A stretch of DNA of 64,000 bases from Streptomyces natalensis ATCC 27448 (GCF_000935125.1 NZ_JRKI01000003.1:310001-374000); one strand, 5' to 3'. Positions 26,099 through 34,958 are shown, numbered from the stretch's first letter. Notes: generated by a model from the letters alone, not told the origin. Program-made: numbers and translations.

Positions 26099-26623
26099 CT
26101 ACTTCCGCAGCTCGATGACGGTCTTGCCGATGCGGATCGGGGCTCCCAGGGGAATCGGTGTCGGGGTCGTCAGACGGGTCCGGTCCAGATACGTGCCGTT
26201 GGTGGAACCCAGATCCTCGACGATCCACTGGCCGTCACGGTCCGGGTAGATCCTGGCATGCCTGCTGGAGGCGTAGTCGTCGTCCAGCACGATCGTGGAG
26301 TCGTGGGCACGGCCCAGCGAGATCGTCTGGCCCTGGAGGGCGACGGTGGTGCCGGTCAGCGAGCCCTCGGAGACCACCAGCTTGGTGGGCGCTCCGCGGC
26401 GCTGGCGGTTGTTGCCCCGCCCGCCGTCCTGGCGGCGCTGCTGCTGGGGCGGCGCGGCCTGGCGCTGCGCACGCGCTTCGGACCCGCCGCGCCGGGCGGC
26501 CCCGCGCTGTGTGACGCGGGTGCCGAACAGATCGCTGCGGATGACCTGAACGGCCACGATGACGAACAGCCACAGTACGGCGAGGAAACCCAACCGCATG
26601 ACCGTGAGGGTCAGCTCTGACAT
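26099..26623 (-). CDS. fhaB: FHA-domain membrane protein FhaB
   Basis: 174 residues from ATG 26623. An N-terminal membrane helix (about 5-28), an Arg/Gln-rich linker and a C-terminal forkhead-associated domain with the phosphothreonine-binding residues LGRAHDST, SSRHARI and STNGTYLD are visible. It binds phosphothreonine proteins at the membrane, probably PknB itself or its substrates. It lies 10 bp after fhaA and 132 bp before pstP in the same direction. It corresponds to mycobacterial FhaB/FipA. Confidence 0.94.
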   Translation of the reverse strand: MSELTLTVMRLGFLAVLWLFVIVAVQVIRSDLFGTRVTQRGAARRGGSEARAQRQAAPPQQQRRQDGGRGNNRQRRGAPTKLVVSEGSLTGTTVALQGQTISLGRAHDSTIVLDDDYASSRHARIYPDRDGQWIVEDLGSTNGTYLDRTRLTTPTPIPLGAPIRIGKTVIELRK

Positions 26624-26633
26624 TGCCCCCGCT

Positions 26634-27458
26634 TCACCCTTCGGCTTGCCGGTAAACGATGGTGGTACTGCCCACGACGATCCGCGAGCCGTCGCGGAGA
26701 CTAGCGTGAGTGGTGTGCTGCCCGTCCACCACGATGCCGTTGGTGGAACCCAGATCCTGGACCGTGGGGGGCGTTCCGACCCGGATCTCACAGTGACGCC
26801 GGGACACACCCGGGTCATCGATCCGCACGTCAGCGTCGGTGCTGCGGCCCAGCACCAGCGTCGGACGCGAGATCTGGTGACGGGTGCCGTTGATCTCGAT
26901 CCAGCGCCGGGTCTGCGCATAGGGCTGCGGCCCTGCACCGGGCGGTGCCGTACGGGGTACGGGCGGTGCGCCGCCGGAAGGCGGGGACGCGGGCATGGGG
27001 GGCGCGCTCACATGGCCGCCACCGGGCTGGGGGCCACGGGGCGGCGCCGAGGGGGCACGCTGTCCGGCGGGCTCCTGGGAGGAGCTGGCGGCGAGCGTAC
27101 GGCTGCGTACGCGGTACAGGCCGGTGTCGAGATCGTCGGCCTTCTCCAGATGGACCTTGATCGCGCCCATGAAGGTGTACCGCTGCTGCTTGGCATAGTC
27201 GCGGACCATGCCCGACAGCTCATCGCCCAGCTGGCCGCTGTAGGGGCTCAGCCGCTCGAAGTCGGGAGCGCTCAGCTCCACGATGAAGTCATTGGGGACG
27301 ACCGTGCGGTCGCGGTTCCAGATGGTGGCGTTGTTGTCGCACTCGCGCTGCAGCGCGCCGGCGATCTCGACGGGCTGCACCTCGGACTTGAACACCTTGG
27401 CGAAGGTGCCGTTGACGAGACCTTCGAGACGTTGCTCGAAACGCTTCAGTACTCCCAC
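26634..27458 (-). CDS. fhaA: FHA-domain protein FhaA (DUF3662-FHA)
   Basis: 274 residues from GTG 27458, with a strong AGGAGGTG site. The N-terminal DUF3662 domain (about 1-120; starts GVLKRFEQRLEGLVNGTFAK) is followed by a Pro/Gly-rich linker and a C-terminal FHA domain with LGRSTDAD, SRRHCEI and STNGIVVDG. It is a cytoplasmic phosphothreonine-binding adaptor. In mycobacteria the orthologue links PknB to lipid II flipping via MurJ-type proteins. It is the first gene of the operon; the promoter should lie in the 565 bp upstream. Confidence 0.95.
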   Translation of the reverse strand: MGVLKRFEQRLEGLVNGTFAKVFKSEVQPVEIAGALQRECDNNATIWNRDRTVVPNDFIVELSAPDFERLSPYSGQLGDELSGMVRDYAKQQRYTFMGAIKVHLEKADDLDTGLYRVRSRTLAASSSQEPAGQRAPSAPPRGPQPGGGHVSAPPMPASPPSGGAPPVPRTAPPGAGPQPYAQTRRWIEINGTRHQISRPTLVLGRSTDADVRIDDPGVSRRHCEIRVGTPPTVQDLGSTNGIVVDGQHTTHASLRDGSRIVVGSTTIVYRQAEG

Positions 27459-28023
27459 GGGACACCTCCTTCCTCAGTCTTCGTCGTGATCGTCCTGATC
27501 GGGTCGTCCTGATACTGCTTACCGATCGTATCCACGCGTCGGGAAATCGGCTGGTTCCCCTTTCCCGCCTGGGAGACGAGTGTCGCCCCTCACAGGGTTG
27601 CCCGGACCTTGCCTGACTCCATGCCCAGTGTTCAAGCACTGCGATCGTAGATGTGCCCCCAACACAGTGTCCCGCAACCGTCCAGCCTTCGGACCGGCCG
27701 GGGGTGTGCGCCCTTCCGGTCACGGCGGGCAGCGTACGGGTGCCACGGGGCGGCGTACGGCTCCGCGCACACGGCGTACGGCACCGCGGAGTCGAGCACG
27801 GCTCCGCGACACGGTGAGTGTGGCCCCTTGTGGGTGCCCACGGCGAATGCCCGGGTGAGAGCCCGCACCGGCCCGGCGGCGGCCGCGGCGCGGCGACCGG
27901 GGGAAAGGCATGTGAAGGCACCCTCAACACCGTGCTAATCTTCTGGATGTCGGCAGGCGCTCGCAGCAAGACCCGGACCGAAAGGCCCCGGATCTCGTGA
28001 GAGAATCAACCGGCAGCACCCAT
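27459..28023. promoter_or_regulatory. Intergenic promoter region of the fhaA operon and tRNA-Leu
   Basis: 565 bp with no supported gene. On the plus strand TGAAGG (27913-27918), 17 bp and TAATCT (27936-27941) resemble a tRNA promoter and share the GC-TAATCTT core with that of tRNA-Ile. The central part (about 27720-27830) contains interrupted repeats of GGCGTACGG and CTCCGCG. No clear promoter for fhaA could be picked by eye. Confidence 0.45.
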
Positions 28024-28107
28024 GCGCGGGTGGCGGAATAGGCAGACGCGCTGGATTCAGGTTCCAGTGCCCGAAAGGGCGTGGGGGTTCAACTCCCCCC
28101 TCGCGCA
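28024..28107 (+). tRNA. tRNA-Leu (anticodon CAG)
   Basis: 84 nt, with the long variable arm of a class II tRNA (TGCCCGAAAGGGCG). Acceptor GCGCGGG pairs with CTCGCGC (one G-U), discriminator A28107. The anticodon stem CTGGA/TCCAG encloses TTCAGGT with anticodon CAG, and the T arm is GGGGGTTCAACTCCCCC. Confidence 0.96.
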
Positions 28108-28115
28108 CAGATGAG

Positions 28116-28156
28116 ACCCCCGGTCTCCGGAGAAATCCGGAGACCGGGGGTTTCTT
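28116..28156 (+). terminator. Terminator after tRNA-Leu
   Basis: A perfect 16-bp stem (28116-28131 with 28136-28151), GAAA tetraloop and a TTTCTT tail. Confidence 0.9.
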
Positions 28157-28365
28157 GCGTTCGGCGAGGGGCCGGGGTGTTGGGTTTGTCACTTTGGTGC
28201 CGGAGTGGATGATGTCGGTCGGTTTGGGGGCCGGGTGGTGTGGCGCGGGGCGGTGGTCGCGGGCTTGTGTTCTGCGGATTGCATCCCGTATTGCCGCCAT
28301 TTTTGCTTTTCCTGGTAGTTCCCGGACCGGGTGTTCCTGTTTCCTTCCTGCATTGGCCGGCGCAT

Positions 28366-29184
28366 TCACGGCATACAGGCGCCGGCTTCGGTATTCGTGG
28401 GGTCATCGGCATTCGCGGGGTCGCCGGTGTTCGTGGTTTCCGTCACAGTCGTGCGGAAGGCGCGGATGCGCGCGGTGCCGCGGGACGGGTGGTGGACCAG
28501 GCCCAGGACGGAGTCCGGGAGGCCGGTGACGGGGAGAAAGGTGATGTCGCGGCGGCCGTGATAGTCGGCGGTGGGGCGGCACAGCAGCATGCCGCCGCGG
28601 CCGGCCGCGGCGAGGGTGAGGCCCTCCTGGAGGGTGCTGACGCTGGGCCCGGCGGGTATCGGACGGCCCTCGGGGGTGATGGTTGGGGCGTGGGCCTCGC
28701 GCCAGTAGGCGGGTGCCGGGGCGATGAGGGGGAGGGCGGCGAGGTCCTCGGCGGTGAGGCCGGAGCGGGCGGCCAGGGGGTGGCGTACGGACAGGGCCAG
28801 GGTCTGCCGCTGGGCGGCGAAGACCGGGCCGAGCACGAGATCGGGCTCGGCCACGGGCAGCAGCGTGACGGCCACATCGACCGCGCCGCTGCGCAGCGCG
28901 CCGAAGGGGTCGCACAGCGGGATCTCGACGATTTCGGTGTGGCAGCCCGGATGACGGGCTTGGAAGACGTCGATGGCTCGCATGATCGGGCCGTCCGCGG
29001 TGCCCTGGAAGCCGATCGTCAGCCGGCCCTCGATGCCGCGGGCGGCCGTACGGGCGGACTCGACGGTGGCGCGCAGGGAATCGTAGGCGGGGCGCAGCGA
29101 CCTGCGGAACTCCTCGCCCAGCGGGGTCAGGCTCACCCGGCGGCTGGTGCGGTCCACCAGGCGGGCGCCTATCCGGGACTCCAG
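28366..29184 (-). pseudogene. LysR-family regulator, N-terminally truncated
   Basis: The frame encodes the end of a LysR helix-turn-helix linker (L-E-S-R-I-G-A-R-L-V-D-R-T-S-R-R-V-S-L-T-P-L-G) and then a full substrate-binding domain (from RLTIGFQGTADG). The first ~60 residues, which carry the DNA-recognition helix, are missing: two codons before this point there is an in-frame stop (28188-relative TGA at 29188-29190). Without the helix-turn-helix it cannot bind DNA normally. The break coincides with the truncated start of the transporter on the other strand. A short product from GTG 29157 is possible but would be non-functional as a regulator. Confidence 0.85.
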
Positions 29185-29534
29185 GGGTCACCTTGCTGGT
29201 GATCTGCGGGGTGCTGGCGGGAGCGGTGTTGTTGCTGCCGCTGGTGGGGCGGGGCGCGGGGGTGCCGGGGGCGGCGCTCGTGGTCGCCGTATGGGGGCTG
29301 GCCTACGGGGGTGTTTCGGTCAGCACGCAGACCTGGCTGATGGCGGCGGCGCCGAAGGCCCGGGAGGCGGCTTCCGCGCTGTTCGTCGCGGTGTTCAACG
29401 GGGCCATCGCCCTGGGCGCGCTGACCGGCGGCCGGGCCGCGGACGGCTGGGGCGTCGTCGGCGTGATGGGGCTGGGCGGCGTGCTTGCGGTGGGGGCGCT
29501 GGTGACCGTGGGGGTGGGGAGAGCGCCGGGGTGA
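29185..29534 (+). pseudogene. MFS transporter, C-terminal remnant
   Basis: About 115 codons encode the last part of a major facilitator efflux pump: helices LLVICGVLAGAVLLLPLV, AALVVAVWGLAYGGVSVSTQTWLM and a final pair, with the typical MAAAPKAREAASALFVAVFNGAIALGALTGG segment. The N-terminal two thirds are absent, and the frame begins at the LysR break. A divergent LysR-MFS pair is a common arrangement, so a single deletion could have removed both 5' ends and the promoter between them. The remnant has no ribosome binding site. Confidence 0.82.
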
Positions 29535-29652
29535 GGGGGACGGAGAGGGGTGACGGGTTGCTGTTTGAGGGGTGGTGGGATGCGTTGTGTGTGGAAGTGC
29601 TGGGGGTGGGGTGAGGGCGGGAGGCGCCATGCCTGATGCCTTTGCCCTCACC

Positions 29653-29697
29653 CCGGGGCGGCCGGGGCGGCCGGGGCGGCCGGTGCGGCCGGTGCGG
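29653..29697. repeat. Five tandem 9-bp repeats
   Basis: CCGGGGCGG three times, then CCGGTGCGG twice, directly after the azoreductase stop (29700). Confidence 0.85.
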
Positions 29698-29699
29698 CG

Positions 29700-30350
29700 T
29701 CAGGCGGTGAAGCGGTCGACGAGGGCCTTCGCCTTGGCCGACGCGTCCTCGAGGGCCTTGTCGCGGGAGGCCTCGTACTTCGGGATCAGGTCGGCCATCG
29801 CCTCGTTCACGGGAGCCATGGTCAGCTCGGGCACGATGAAGTCGACCTCCAGGCCGAGCCCACCGCCCAGGACGGCCTCCAGGTAGTTCTGCACGTACTC
29901 GAAGTCCTCACGGGGCGTGCCCGGCGCGTACGAACCGCCGCGGCTGGCGACGACGGTCACCGGGGTGCCCTTGGCGGACGGTTCGGCGCCCGACGTACGG
30001 CCCATGATGATCACCTGGTCCAGCCATGCCTTCAGGGTGGAGGGGATCGTGAAGTTGTACATCGGCGCGCCTATCAGGATCGCGTCGGCGCGCTCCAGCT
30101 CCTCGGCGAGGCCGGTGCGCAGCGCGAAGGCGGTCTGCTGCTCGGGGGAGTGCGTCGCGGGGTCGGAGAAGGCCGCGGAGGCGGCGACGCCGTCGAGGTG
30201 CGGCAGCGGGTCGGTGCCCAGATCGCGGTAGATGACCGTGCCATCGGGATGCTGCTCCTCCCAGGTCTTGCGGAAGGCGGCGGTGACCGCGCGGGAGGCG
30301 GAGCCGCCCTCGGGGAAGACGGAGGTGTCGATGTGCAGAAGGGTGGCCAT
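29700..30350 (-). CDS. FMN-dependent NADH-azoreductase-like flavodoxin-fold enzyme
   Basis: 216 residues from ATG 30350 (site AGGACC upstream is modest). It is a flavodoxin-like fold of the AcpD/AzoR family: N-terminal LLHIDTSVFPEGGSASRAV (phosphate-binding loop), GAPMYNFTIPSTLKAWLDQVI (FMN contact) and ASRGGSYAPGTPREDF. It probably reduces quinones or azo compounds with NAD(P)H using FMN. It diverges from an HxlR regulator that very likely controls it, a frequent pairing for such enzymes in response to electrophiles. The 3' end abuts the 9-bp repeats. Confidence 0.92.
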   Translation of the reverse strand: MATLLHIDTSVFPEGGSASRAVTAAFRKTWEEQHPDGTVIYRDLGTDPLPHLDGVAASAAFSDPATHSPEQQTAFALRTGLAEELERADAILIGAPMYNFTIPSTLKAWLDQVIIMGRTSGAEPSAKGTPVTVVASRGGSYAPGTPREDFEYVQNYLEAVLGGGLGLEVDFIVPELTMAPVNEAMADLIPKYEASRDKALEDASAKAKALVDRFTA

Positions 30351-30483
30351 GGGGATCGGTCCTTCGGGTCGTGGCCGGATGAAGCCCGGCACGGTGACGG
30401 TCGTTGAATTCCGTACGTCACTATTCATAGCACAGGAGCTTACTTTTCTGCAGCAGCCAACAAGAGGAAGGTACCCTGGGTGC

Positions 30484-30846
30484 ATGGCGGACCACGGCGA
30501 GACGATGTGCAGACAGGTCGACGTCGGCATGACGCGCGTCTTCGAGCTGTTCGGGAAGCGGTGGACGGGGCTGATCGTCGCCACCCTGATGCCCGGGCCG
30601 GTCCATTTCGCCGATCTACGGCGCGCGATCCCCGGGATCAGCGAGCGCATGCTCTCCGACCGCCTCATGGAACTGGCAGCCGCCGGCCTGGTCGTTCGCG
30701 AGGTCGACGAGGGCCCGCCGCTGCGCGTGTCCTACCGGCTGACGGAGGCCGGACGGGGGATCGAGCCCGCGCTCAAGGAGCTGTCCCGGTGGGCGGAGAC
30801 GTATCTCGCTGATGGCGGGCAGTGTCCGGAGCGGTTTCGGAAGTAG
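30484..30846 (+). CDS. HxlR-type winged-helix regulator
   Basis: 120 residues from ATG 30484 after AGAGGAAGG. The HxlR fold is recognisable from the N-terminal Cys (ETMCRQVD), then GKRWTGLIVATLMPGPVHFADLRRAIPGISERMLSDRLMEL (winged helix) and the YRLTEAGRGI wing. The N-terminal cysteine is the residue used by quinone- and diamide-sensing members of the family, so a thiol switch controlling the divergent azoreductase is plausible. The 133-bp spacer must hold both promoters. Confidence 0.92.
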   Translation: MADHGETMCRQVDVGMTRVFELFGKRWTGLIVATLMPGPVHFADLRRAIPGISERMLSDRLMELAAAGLVVREVDEGPPLRVSYRLTEAGRGIEPALKELSRWAETYLADGGQCPERFRK

Positions 30847-31039
30847 CGGGTGGGGTGCGGGTGGGCTGGCGCGGGGGCGGGCGTTTGCCGGTGGGCCGGC
30901 GGTTGGTCCGCGGTGGGTTGGTGGGTGGTTGGCTGGTGGCGTTTTCCTCTCCTCGGTCTTCCGCTTCCCTCTCCCCGGTGTTCTGCGCTCTCGGGTGTTC
31001 CGGTGTGCTCCGGTACTCCGTGCGCCCCGGTTTCGTTGT

Positions 31040-31474
31040 TCAGTCGAGGCGGTCCTGGGCGGCGTTGTAGCGCTGTAGGTACATGGCGAAGCGGTCGAGG
31101 TCGCCCCCGTCCCAGTCGGCCAGTCGCTCGTGAAATGCCTGGCGGCGGCTCGCGGTGACGTTGGCGAGTACTTCGGCGCCTTTCTTCGTCGGGTGCAGTA
31201 CCTGGACGCGTTGATCGTCCGGATCCACGCGGCGCTCGACGAAGCCGAGCTTCTCCAGGGCGGCGATCTGTCGGCTGACCGTGGATTTGTCCAGGAGGTA
31301 ATGCGCGGCAAGGTCCGTGGCGCGGCATCCGTGCTGGTCGTCGAGGTGTGCGAGCAGGGTGTAGGAGACCAGCGACAGCTCGGGGTGCATCCGCGCGGCG
31401 CTCGCGCGGGCCCGTCTGGCGAATGCGGTCATCTCCTGCTGGATCGTCTCGATGGAGGTGTCGCGATGGGGCAC
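31040..31474 (-). CDS. MarR family transcriptional regulator
   Basis: 144 residues from GTG 31474, preceded by AGGAAAGG. The winged helix-turn-helix is clear: CRATDLAAHYLLDKSTVSRQIAALEKLGFVERRVDPDDQR with the wing VQVLHPTKKG. It probably represses itself and the divergent membrane-protein gene through the GTTGTA-TAG-TACAAC palindrome 22 bp upstream of its start. The ligand is unknown; partners of such regulators are often exporters. Confidence 0.93.
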   Translation of the reverse strand: MPHRDTSIETIQQEMTAFARRARASAARMHPELSLVSYTLLAHLDDQHGCRATDLAAHYLLDKSTVSRQIAALEKLGFVERRVDPDDQRVQVLHPTKKGAEVLANVTASRRQAFHERLADWDGGDLDRFAMYLQRYNAAQDRLD

Positions 31475-31495
31475 GGGGTTGCCTTTCCTGAAGTA

Positions 31496-31510
31496 GTTGT
31501 ATAGTACAAC
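31496..31510. promoter_or_regulatory. Probable MarR operator
   Basis: GTTGTA-TAG-TACAAC is a perfect 6-bp inverted repeat with a 3-bp centre, in a locally AT-rich stretch between marR and the divergent gene. A further half-site-like GTTGTAT lies at 31530. Confidence 0.7.
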
Positions 31511-31716
31511 GTGAATCGATGGTTGTATTTAGCAACTCGTGTGGGTTGCGTACGGCGACCGGTTCTCTGAGGCGCGATGCCGCCCCCTCGTTGGAGCGCG
31601 TTCTGCGATGTGCGGCGGAGCGATGCGCGCCGTTTGCGTAGCCGCCCCGACTGACCAACGAGCCGACGAACCAACGAGCCGATCACCCCAACCGACCAGC
31701 TGAGAAGGCCTGCATC

Positions 31717-33018
31717 ATGAGCCCGGTCCCCCGTCCCGACCACCGCCGCGGCGATCCTGGCAGCGCCGATCTTCGTACGGCCAGTACGGCCAGTACGGCC
31801 AGTACGGCCAGTACGGCCCGTACGGAGCGGCACGGTGCCCATCGCTCCGGCCATTCCGCCGGGCTGCGGCACGTCCTGACGCACCTGATCACCCCGCTGC
31901 TGATGTGCATCGGCATGGGTCTGGCGTACCTGGGCGCGTTCGCCGATCCTGCGCCGCATCATCTGCCCGTCGCGATCGTCGGGTCGGGCCAGAGTGTGCA
32001 GCTGCTGGCGCAGTCGATCAATGACAAGGCGGGCGGCGATCTGGAGGTACGGACGGTCGGCGACCGGTCCGCCGCGGTCGACCAGCTCAAGCATCAGGAC
32101 ATCTTCGGTGCGTATGTGATCAAGGCGACGGGGGATGCCGGGGGCGCGGCGGGCGGCGGCGCGTCCAGCGGTGTACCTGGTGGCAAGTCGGGTGGCCGGG
32201 CCGGTGATGTGCGGGCGTCGGGGCCCGAGTTGCTGGTGGCGACTGCGGGTTCCGACACCAGCGCGTCCGTGGTGCAGAAGATCTTCACCCCGATCGCGGC
32301 GCAGCACGGCTTTCCGCTCAAGGTCACGGACGTGGCGCCGACCGCTGACGACGACCCGACGGGGCAGGGCATCTTCTTTCTGCTGGTCGCGATCAGCATC
32401 GGCTCGTACGCTTCGGTCGCGGTGATCGGCGGTGCCGGGGCCGTACTGCCGCTGCGGCTGCGGGCAGCGCTGGCCGTCGGTACGTCGTTCGTGGTCAGTG
32501 CCATCGGGGCGGCGTTCGCGGGGCCCGTCTTCCACCTCGTCGATCACGGACTGTGGGGGGTGTGGGGTATGGCCTGGCTGTACTCCGCGGGCATTCTGCT
32601 GATCGGCACCGGTCTGCACACGTTCCTCAAGCGTTGGACCACGCTCGGGGTGATGGCGCTGTTCGTGATGCTCAACTTCACGTCCTCCGGCGGGATTTTC
32701 CGTCCCGAGATGCAGAACGGCTTCTTTGCTGCTCTGCACTCGTTCTGGAACGGCGCGGGCTTCGTCGAGGGCACCCGTAGCCATGTCTACTTCGACGGTT
32801 ACGGCCTGGCCGGGCACATCTGGACGCTGGCCGTATGGCTGGTCTTCGGTGCGCTGACGGTCGGCGTGGCGGGCCTGGCGGAACGGAAGCGGCGCACGAC
32901 CGAGGCGATGGCGGCCGCCAATGCGGCGGCGGTGGCGGCGGCCGCGGTGGCGGCGACGGTGCCGGAGCGAGGGGTGGAAAAGATGGAGGAGGAGATGGAG
33001 GAGGCGGTGGGGGTTTAG
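31717..33018 (+). CDS. Polytopic membrane protein, YhgE/Pip or ABC-2-like
   Basis: 433 residues from ATG 31717. The short cytoplasmic N-terminus contains a T-A-S repeat made by a 9-bp DNA repeat. A first membrane helix (LITPLLMCIGMGLAYLGAF) is followed by a ~130-residue extracytoplasmic domain (LPVAIVGSGQSVQLLAQSIND...), then about five more helices and an Ala/Glu-rich tail. This layout, one helix, a large outer loop and a C-terminal helix bundle, is that of YhgE/Pip and DUF3533-type ABC-2-like proteins. It may be an exporter subunit regulated by the divergent MarR. No ATPase gene is adjacent. Confidence 0.75.
   Translation: MSPVPRPDHRRGDPGSADLRTASTASTASTASTARTERHGAHRSGHSAGLRHVLTHLITPLLMCIGMGLAYLGAFADPAPHHLPVAIVGSGQSVQLLAQSINDKAGGDLEVRTVGDRSAAVDQLKHQDIFGAYVIKATGDAGGAAGGGASSGVPGGKSGGRAGDVRASGPELLVATAGSDTSASVVQKIFTPIAAQHGFPLKVTDVAPTADDDPTGQGIFFLLVAISIGSYASVAVIGGAGAVLPLRLRAALAVGTSFVVSAIGAAFAGPVFHLVDHGLWGVWGMAWLYSAGILLIGTGLHTFLKRWTTLGVMALFVMLNFTSSGGIFRPEMQNGFFAALHSFWNGAGFVEGTRSHVYFDGYGLAGHIWTLAVWLVFGALTVGVAGLAERKRRTTEAMAAANAAAVAAAAVAATVPERGVEKMEEEMEEAVGV
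31775..31819. repeat. In-frame 9-bp tandem repeat
   Basis: GTACGGCCA four times, then GTACGGCCC, inside the 5' end of the membrane-protein gene. It encodes the T-A-S-T-A-S tract, so copy-number changes would stay in frame. Confidence 0.85.
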
Positions 33019-33542
33019 GGAGTTGGGGCAGGGCTTGCATGCGGGTGCGGGTGCGGGTTTGTGGCCCGGGGGAGGGGAGGCTGGCCCTCTCTCTGGCCCT
33101 CTCTCTGCCCCTTGTCCTTGCGTGCGCTGTCGGTATGAGGCGGTGTCAGGTTCCGTGCCGTCGGCGCGTCCTCACATCCGCTCCGTGCTCCTCACCCGCC
33201 GGCGACTCCTCTCCGACGCGCTTGTCCACAACTGCCCGGGTGTACTTGTCCACCGACCGGTCATGGGCTGGCGCACTCGTCTGACCGTCCGACCTGCGAC
33301 TTCACCCCTTCCGTCGTCCTCGGTCGTCCTGGACCGCCCTCGACCGTCCCTGTTCGTGCTTCCTCCGCACCGACGCCACAGCCGCATCCGTCGGGTCCGT
33401 TCTCATCCGGCCTTCCCTTACTGAGAGTTATCCACAGGGCCTGCCGGACCGCGGGAGGTGTGGGTACGGTCATGGCCGAACGAGAAAGAACCGGTCGGTC
33501 AGGCCGGACAGGAGCAGGTCGTGGAGGGGGAGGTGGCGCGCG
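33019..33542. promoter_or_regulatory. Intergenic region with dispersed DnaA boxes
   Basis: 524 bp without a supported gene. It holds TTGTCCACA (33222-33230), TTGTCCACC (33246-33254, one mismatch) and TTATCCACA (33428-33436), all in the same orientation. A CT-rich tract (CTCTCTCTGG type) occurs at about 33088-33120. The DUF2252 promoter must lie in the right half. Confidence 0.55.
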
Positions 33543-34958
33543 ATGTCGCGTGTGCCGTACGTACCGGGTTTCGCGAAGGCTGATGCGCGGGGGGCGTCGC
33601 CCAAGGCCGCGGGCCGGGCGTTGCGGGAGCGGCTGCCCCGCGCCGAACAGGCTGCGCTGTCGATCGCGGCCGGGCGGCCTGACGCGGTAGCGGCCGTCGA
33701 GGAGTCCAACACCGGCCGGCTGCCGGAGCTGACGCCGATACGGGTGGGACGGATGGCCGCCAGTCCCTTTGCTTTCCTCCGTGGCTCCGCGGGGCTGATG
33801 GCATACGACCTCATGGCCACACCCGTCACCGGCATAGGCGCACAGATCTGCGGGGACGCCCACGCCGCCAACTTCGGCCTCTACGCGGACGCGCGCGGCG
33901 GCCTCGTCATCGACCTCAACGACTTCGACGAGACCTTGTACGGGCCGTGGGAGTGGGACGTGAAGCGGCTCGCGGTGTCGCTGGTGCTGGCGGGACGGGA
34001 GGCGGGAGTCGGCGAGGACGAATGCCGGAACGCGGCGCTGGATGCGGCCGGTGCGTATCGGCGCACGATGCGGTTGTTGGCGAAGCTGCCGGTGACCGAG
34101 GCGTGGAATGCGATCGCGGACGAGGAACTGGTTTCGCACACCGACGCCCGGGATCTGCTGGGGACGCTGGAGCGGGTCTCCGCCAAGGCCCGTAAGAACA
34201 CCAGCGCACGGTTTGCGGCCAAGGCCACCGAGCAGGGGCTCGACGGAGGGCGCCGGTTCGTGGACGCGCCGCCGGTGCTGCGGCGAATACCGGATGCGGA
34301 AGCGGCGGCGGTGGCCTCCTCGCTCGCCGGCTATCTGGAGACGTTGCCTGAGGACCGGCTGCCGCTGCTGGCCAGGTACGCCGTGCACGATGTGGCCTTC
34401 CGGGTGGTCGGGACGGGCAGTGTCGGGACGCGGTCGTATGTCGTGCTGCTGCTTGATCACCGGGGCGAGCCGCTGGTCCTCCAGGTGAAGGAGGCACGTG
34501 GTTCGGTGCTGGCGCCGTTCGTGGAGAAGGCCGGTTTCGCGGTGCCGTCGGTGGTGCACGAGGGCCGCCGGGTGGTGCTCGGCCAGCGGCAGATGCAGGT
34601 CGTCAGCGACGTGTTGTTGGGCTGGACGACGGTGCAGGGACTGGCGGGGAGCGAGGCCCGGGAGGGGCTGCCGTTCCAGGTCCGGCAGTTCAGGAACCGC
34701 AAGGGCAGTGTGGATCCGGCGCAGCTGACCGGAGACCAGATGGATGACTACGCACGGATGACCGGCGCCCTGCTGGCGCGGGCGCATGCGCACAGCGCGG
34801 ACCCGCGGCTCGTGGCCGGGTACTGCGGTAAGAGGGGGGAGCTGGACGAGGCGATCGCGGCGTTCGCGGTGGCGTATGCGGATCGCACGGAGGCGGATCA
34901 CGCGGACCTGGTGACGGCGGTGAAGAGCGGCCGAATAGCGGCCGAGATGGGGGTGTGA
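33543..34958 (+). CDS. DUF2252 family protein
   Basis: 471 residues from ATG 33543, after GGAGGGGGAGG. DUF2252 is recognisable from RMAASPFAFLRGSAGLMAYDL, ICGDAHAANFGLYADA and LNDFDETLYGPWEWDVKRLAVSLVLAGRE. The HAxNFG and DFDE motifs resemble the catalytic and metal-binding loops of the aminoglycoside-phosphotransferase/kinase-like fold, so a small-molecule kinase activity is possible but unproven. It appears monocistronic, and nothing around it indicates a substrate. Confidence 0.9.
   Translation: MSRVPYVPGFAKADARGASPKAAGRALRERLPRAEQAALSIAAGRPDAVAAVEESNTGRLPELTPIRVGRMAASPFAFLRGSAGLMAYDLMATPVTGIGAQICGDAHAANFGLYADARGGLVIDLNDFDETLYGPWEWDVKRLAVSLVLAGREAGVGEDECRNAALDAAGAYRRTMRLLAKLPVTEAWNAIADEELVSHTDARDLLGTLERVSAKARKNTSARFAAKATEQGLDGGRRFVDAPPVLRRIPDAEAAAVASSLAGYLETLPEDRLPLLARYAVHDVAFRVVGTGSVGTRSYVVLLLDHRGEPLVLQVKEARGSVLAPFVEKAGFAVPSVVHEGRRVVLGQRQMQVVSDVLLGWTTVQGLAGSEAREGLPFQVRQFRNRKGSVDPAQLTGDQMDDYARMTGALLARAHAHSADPRLVAGYCGKRGELDEAIAAFAVAYADRTEADHADLVTAVKSGRIAAEMGV

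Noticed and set aside
28366..29534. The truncated LysR/MFS junction as an insertion-element scar
   Set aside because: No inverted repeats, target duplication or transposase remnant are visible at the junction. A plain deletion is simpler.
29653..29697. The CCGGGGCGG tandem array as a CRISPR
   Set aside because: It has five short contiguous units without spacers. No CRISPR array or cas gene was seen in the window.
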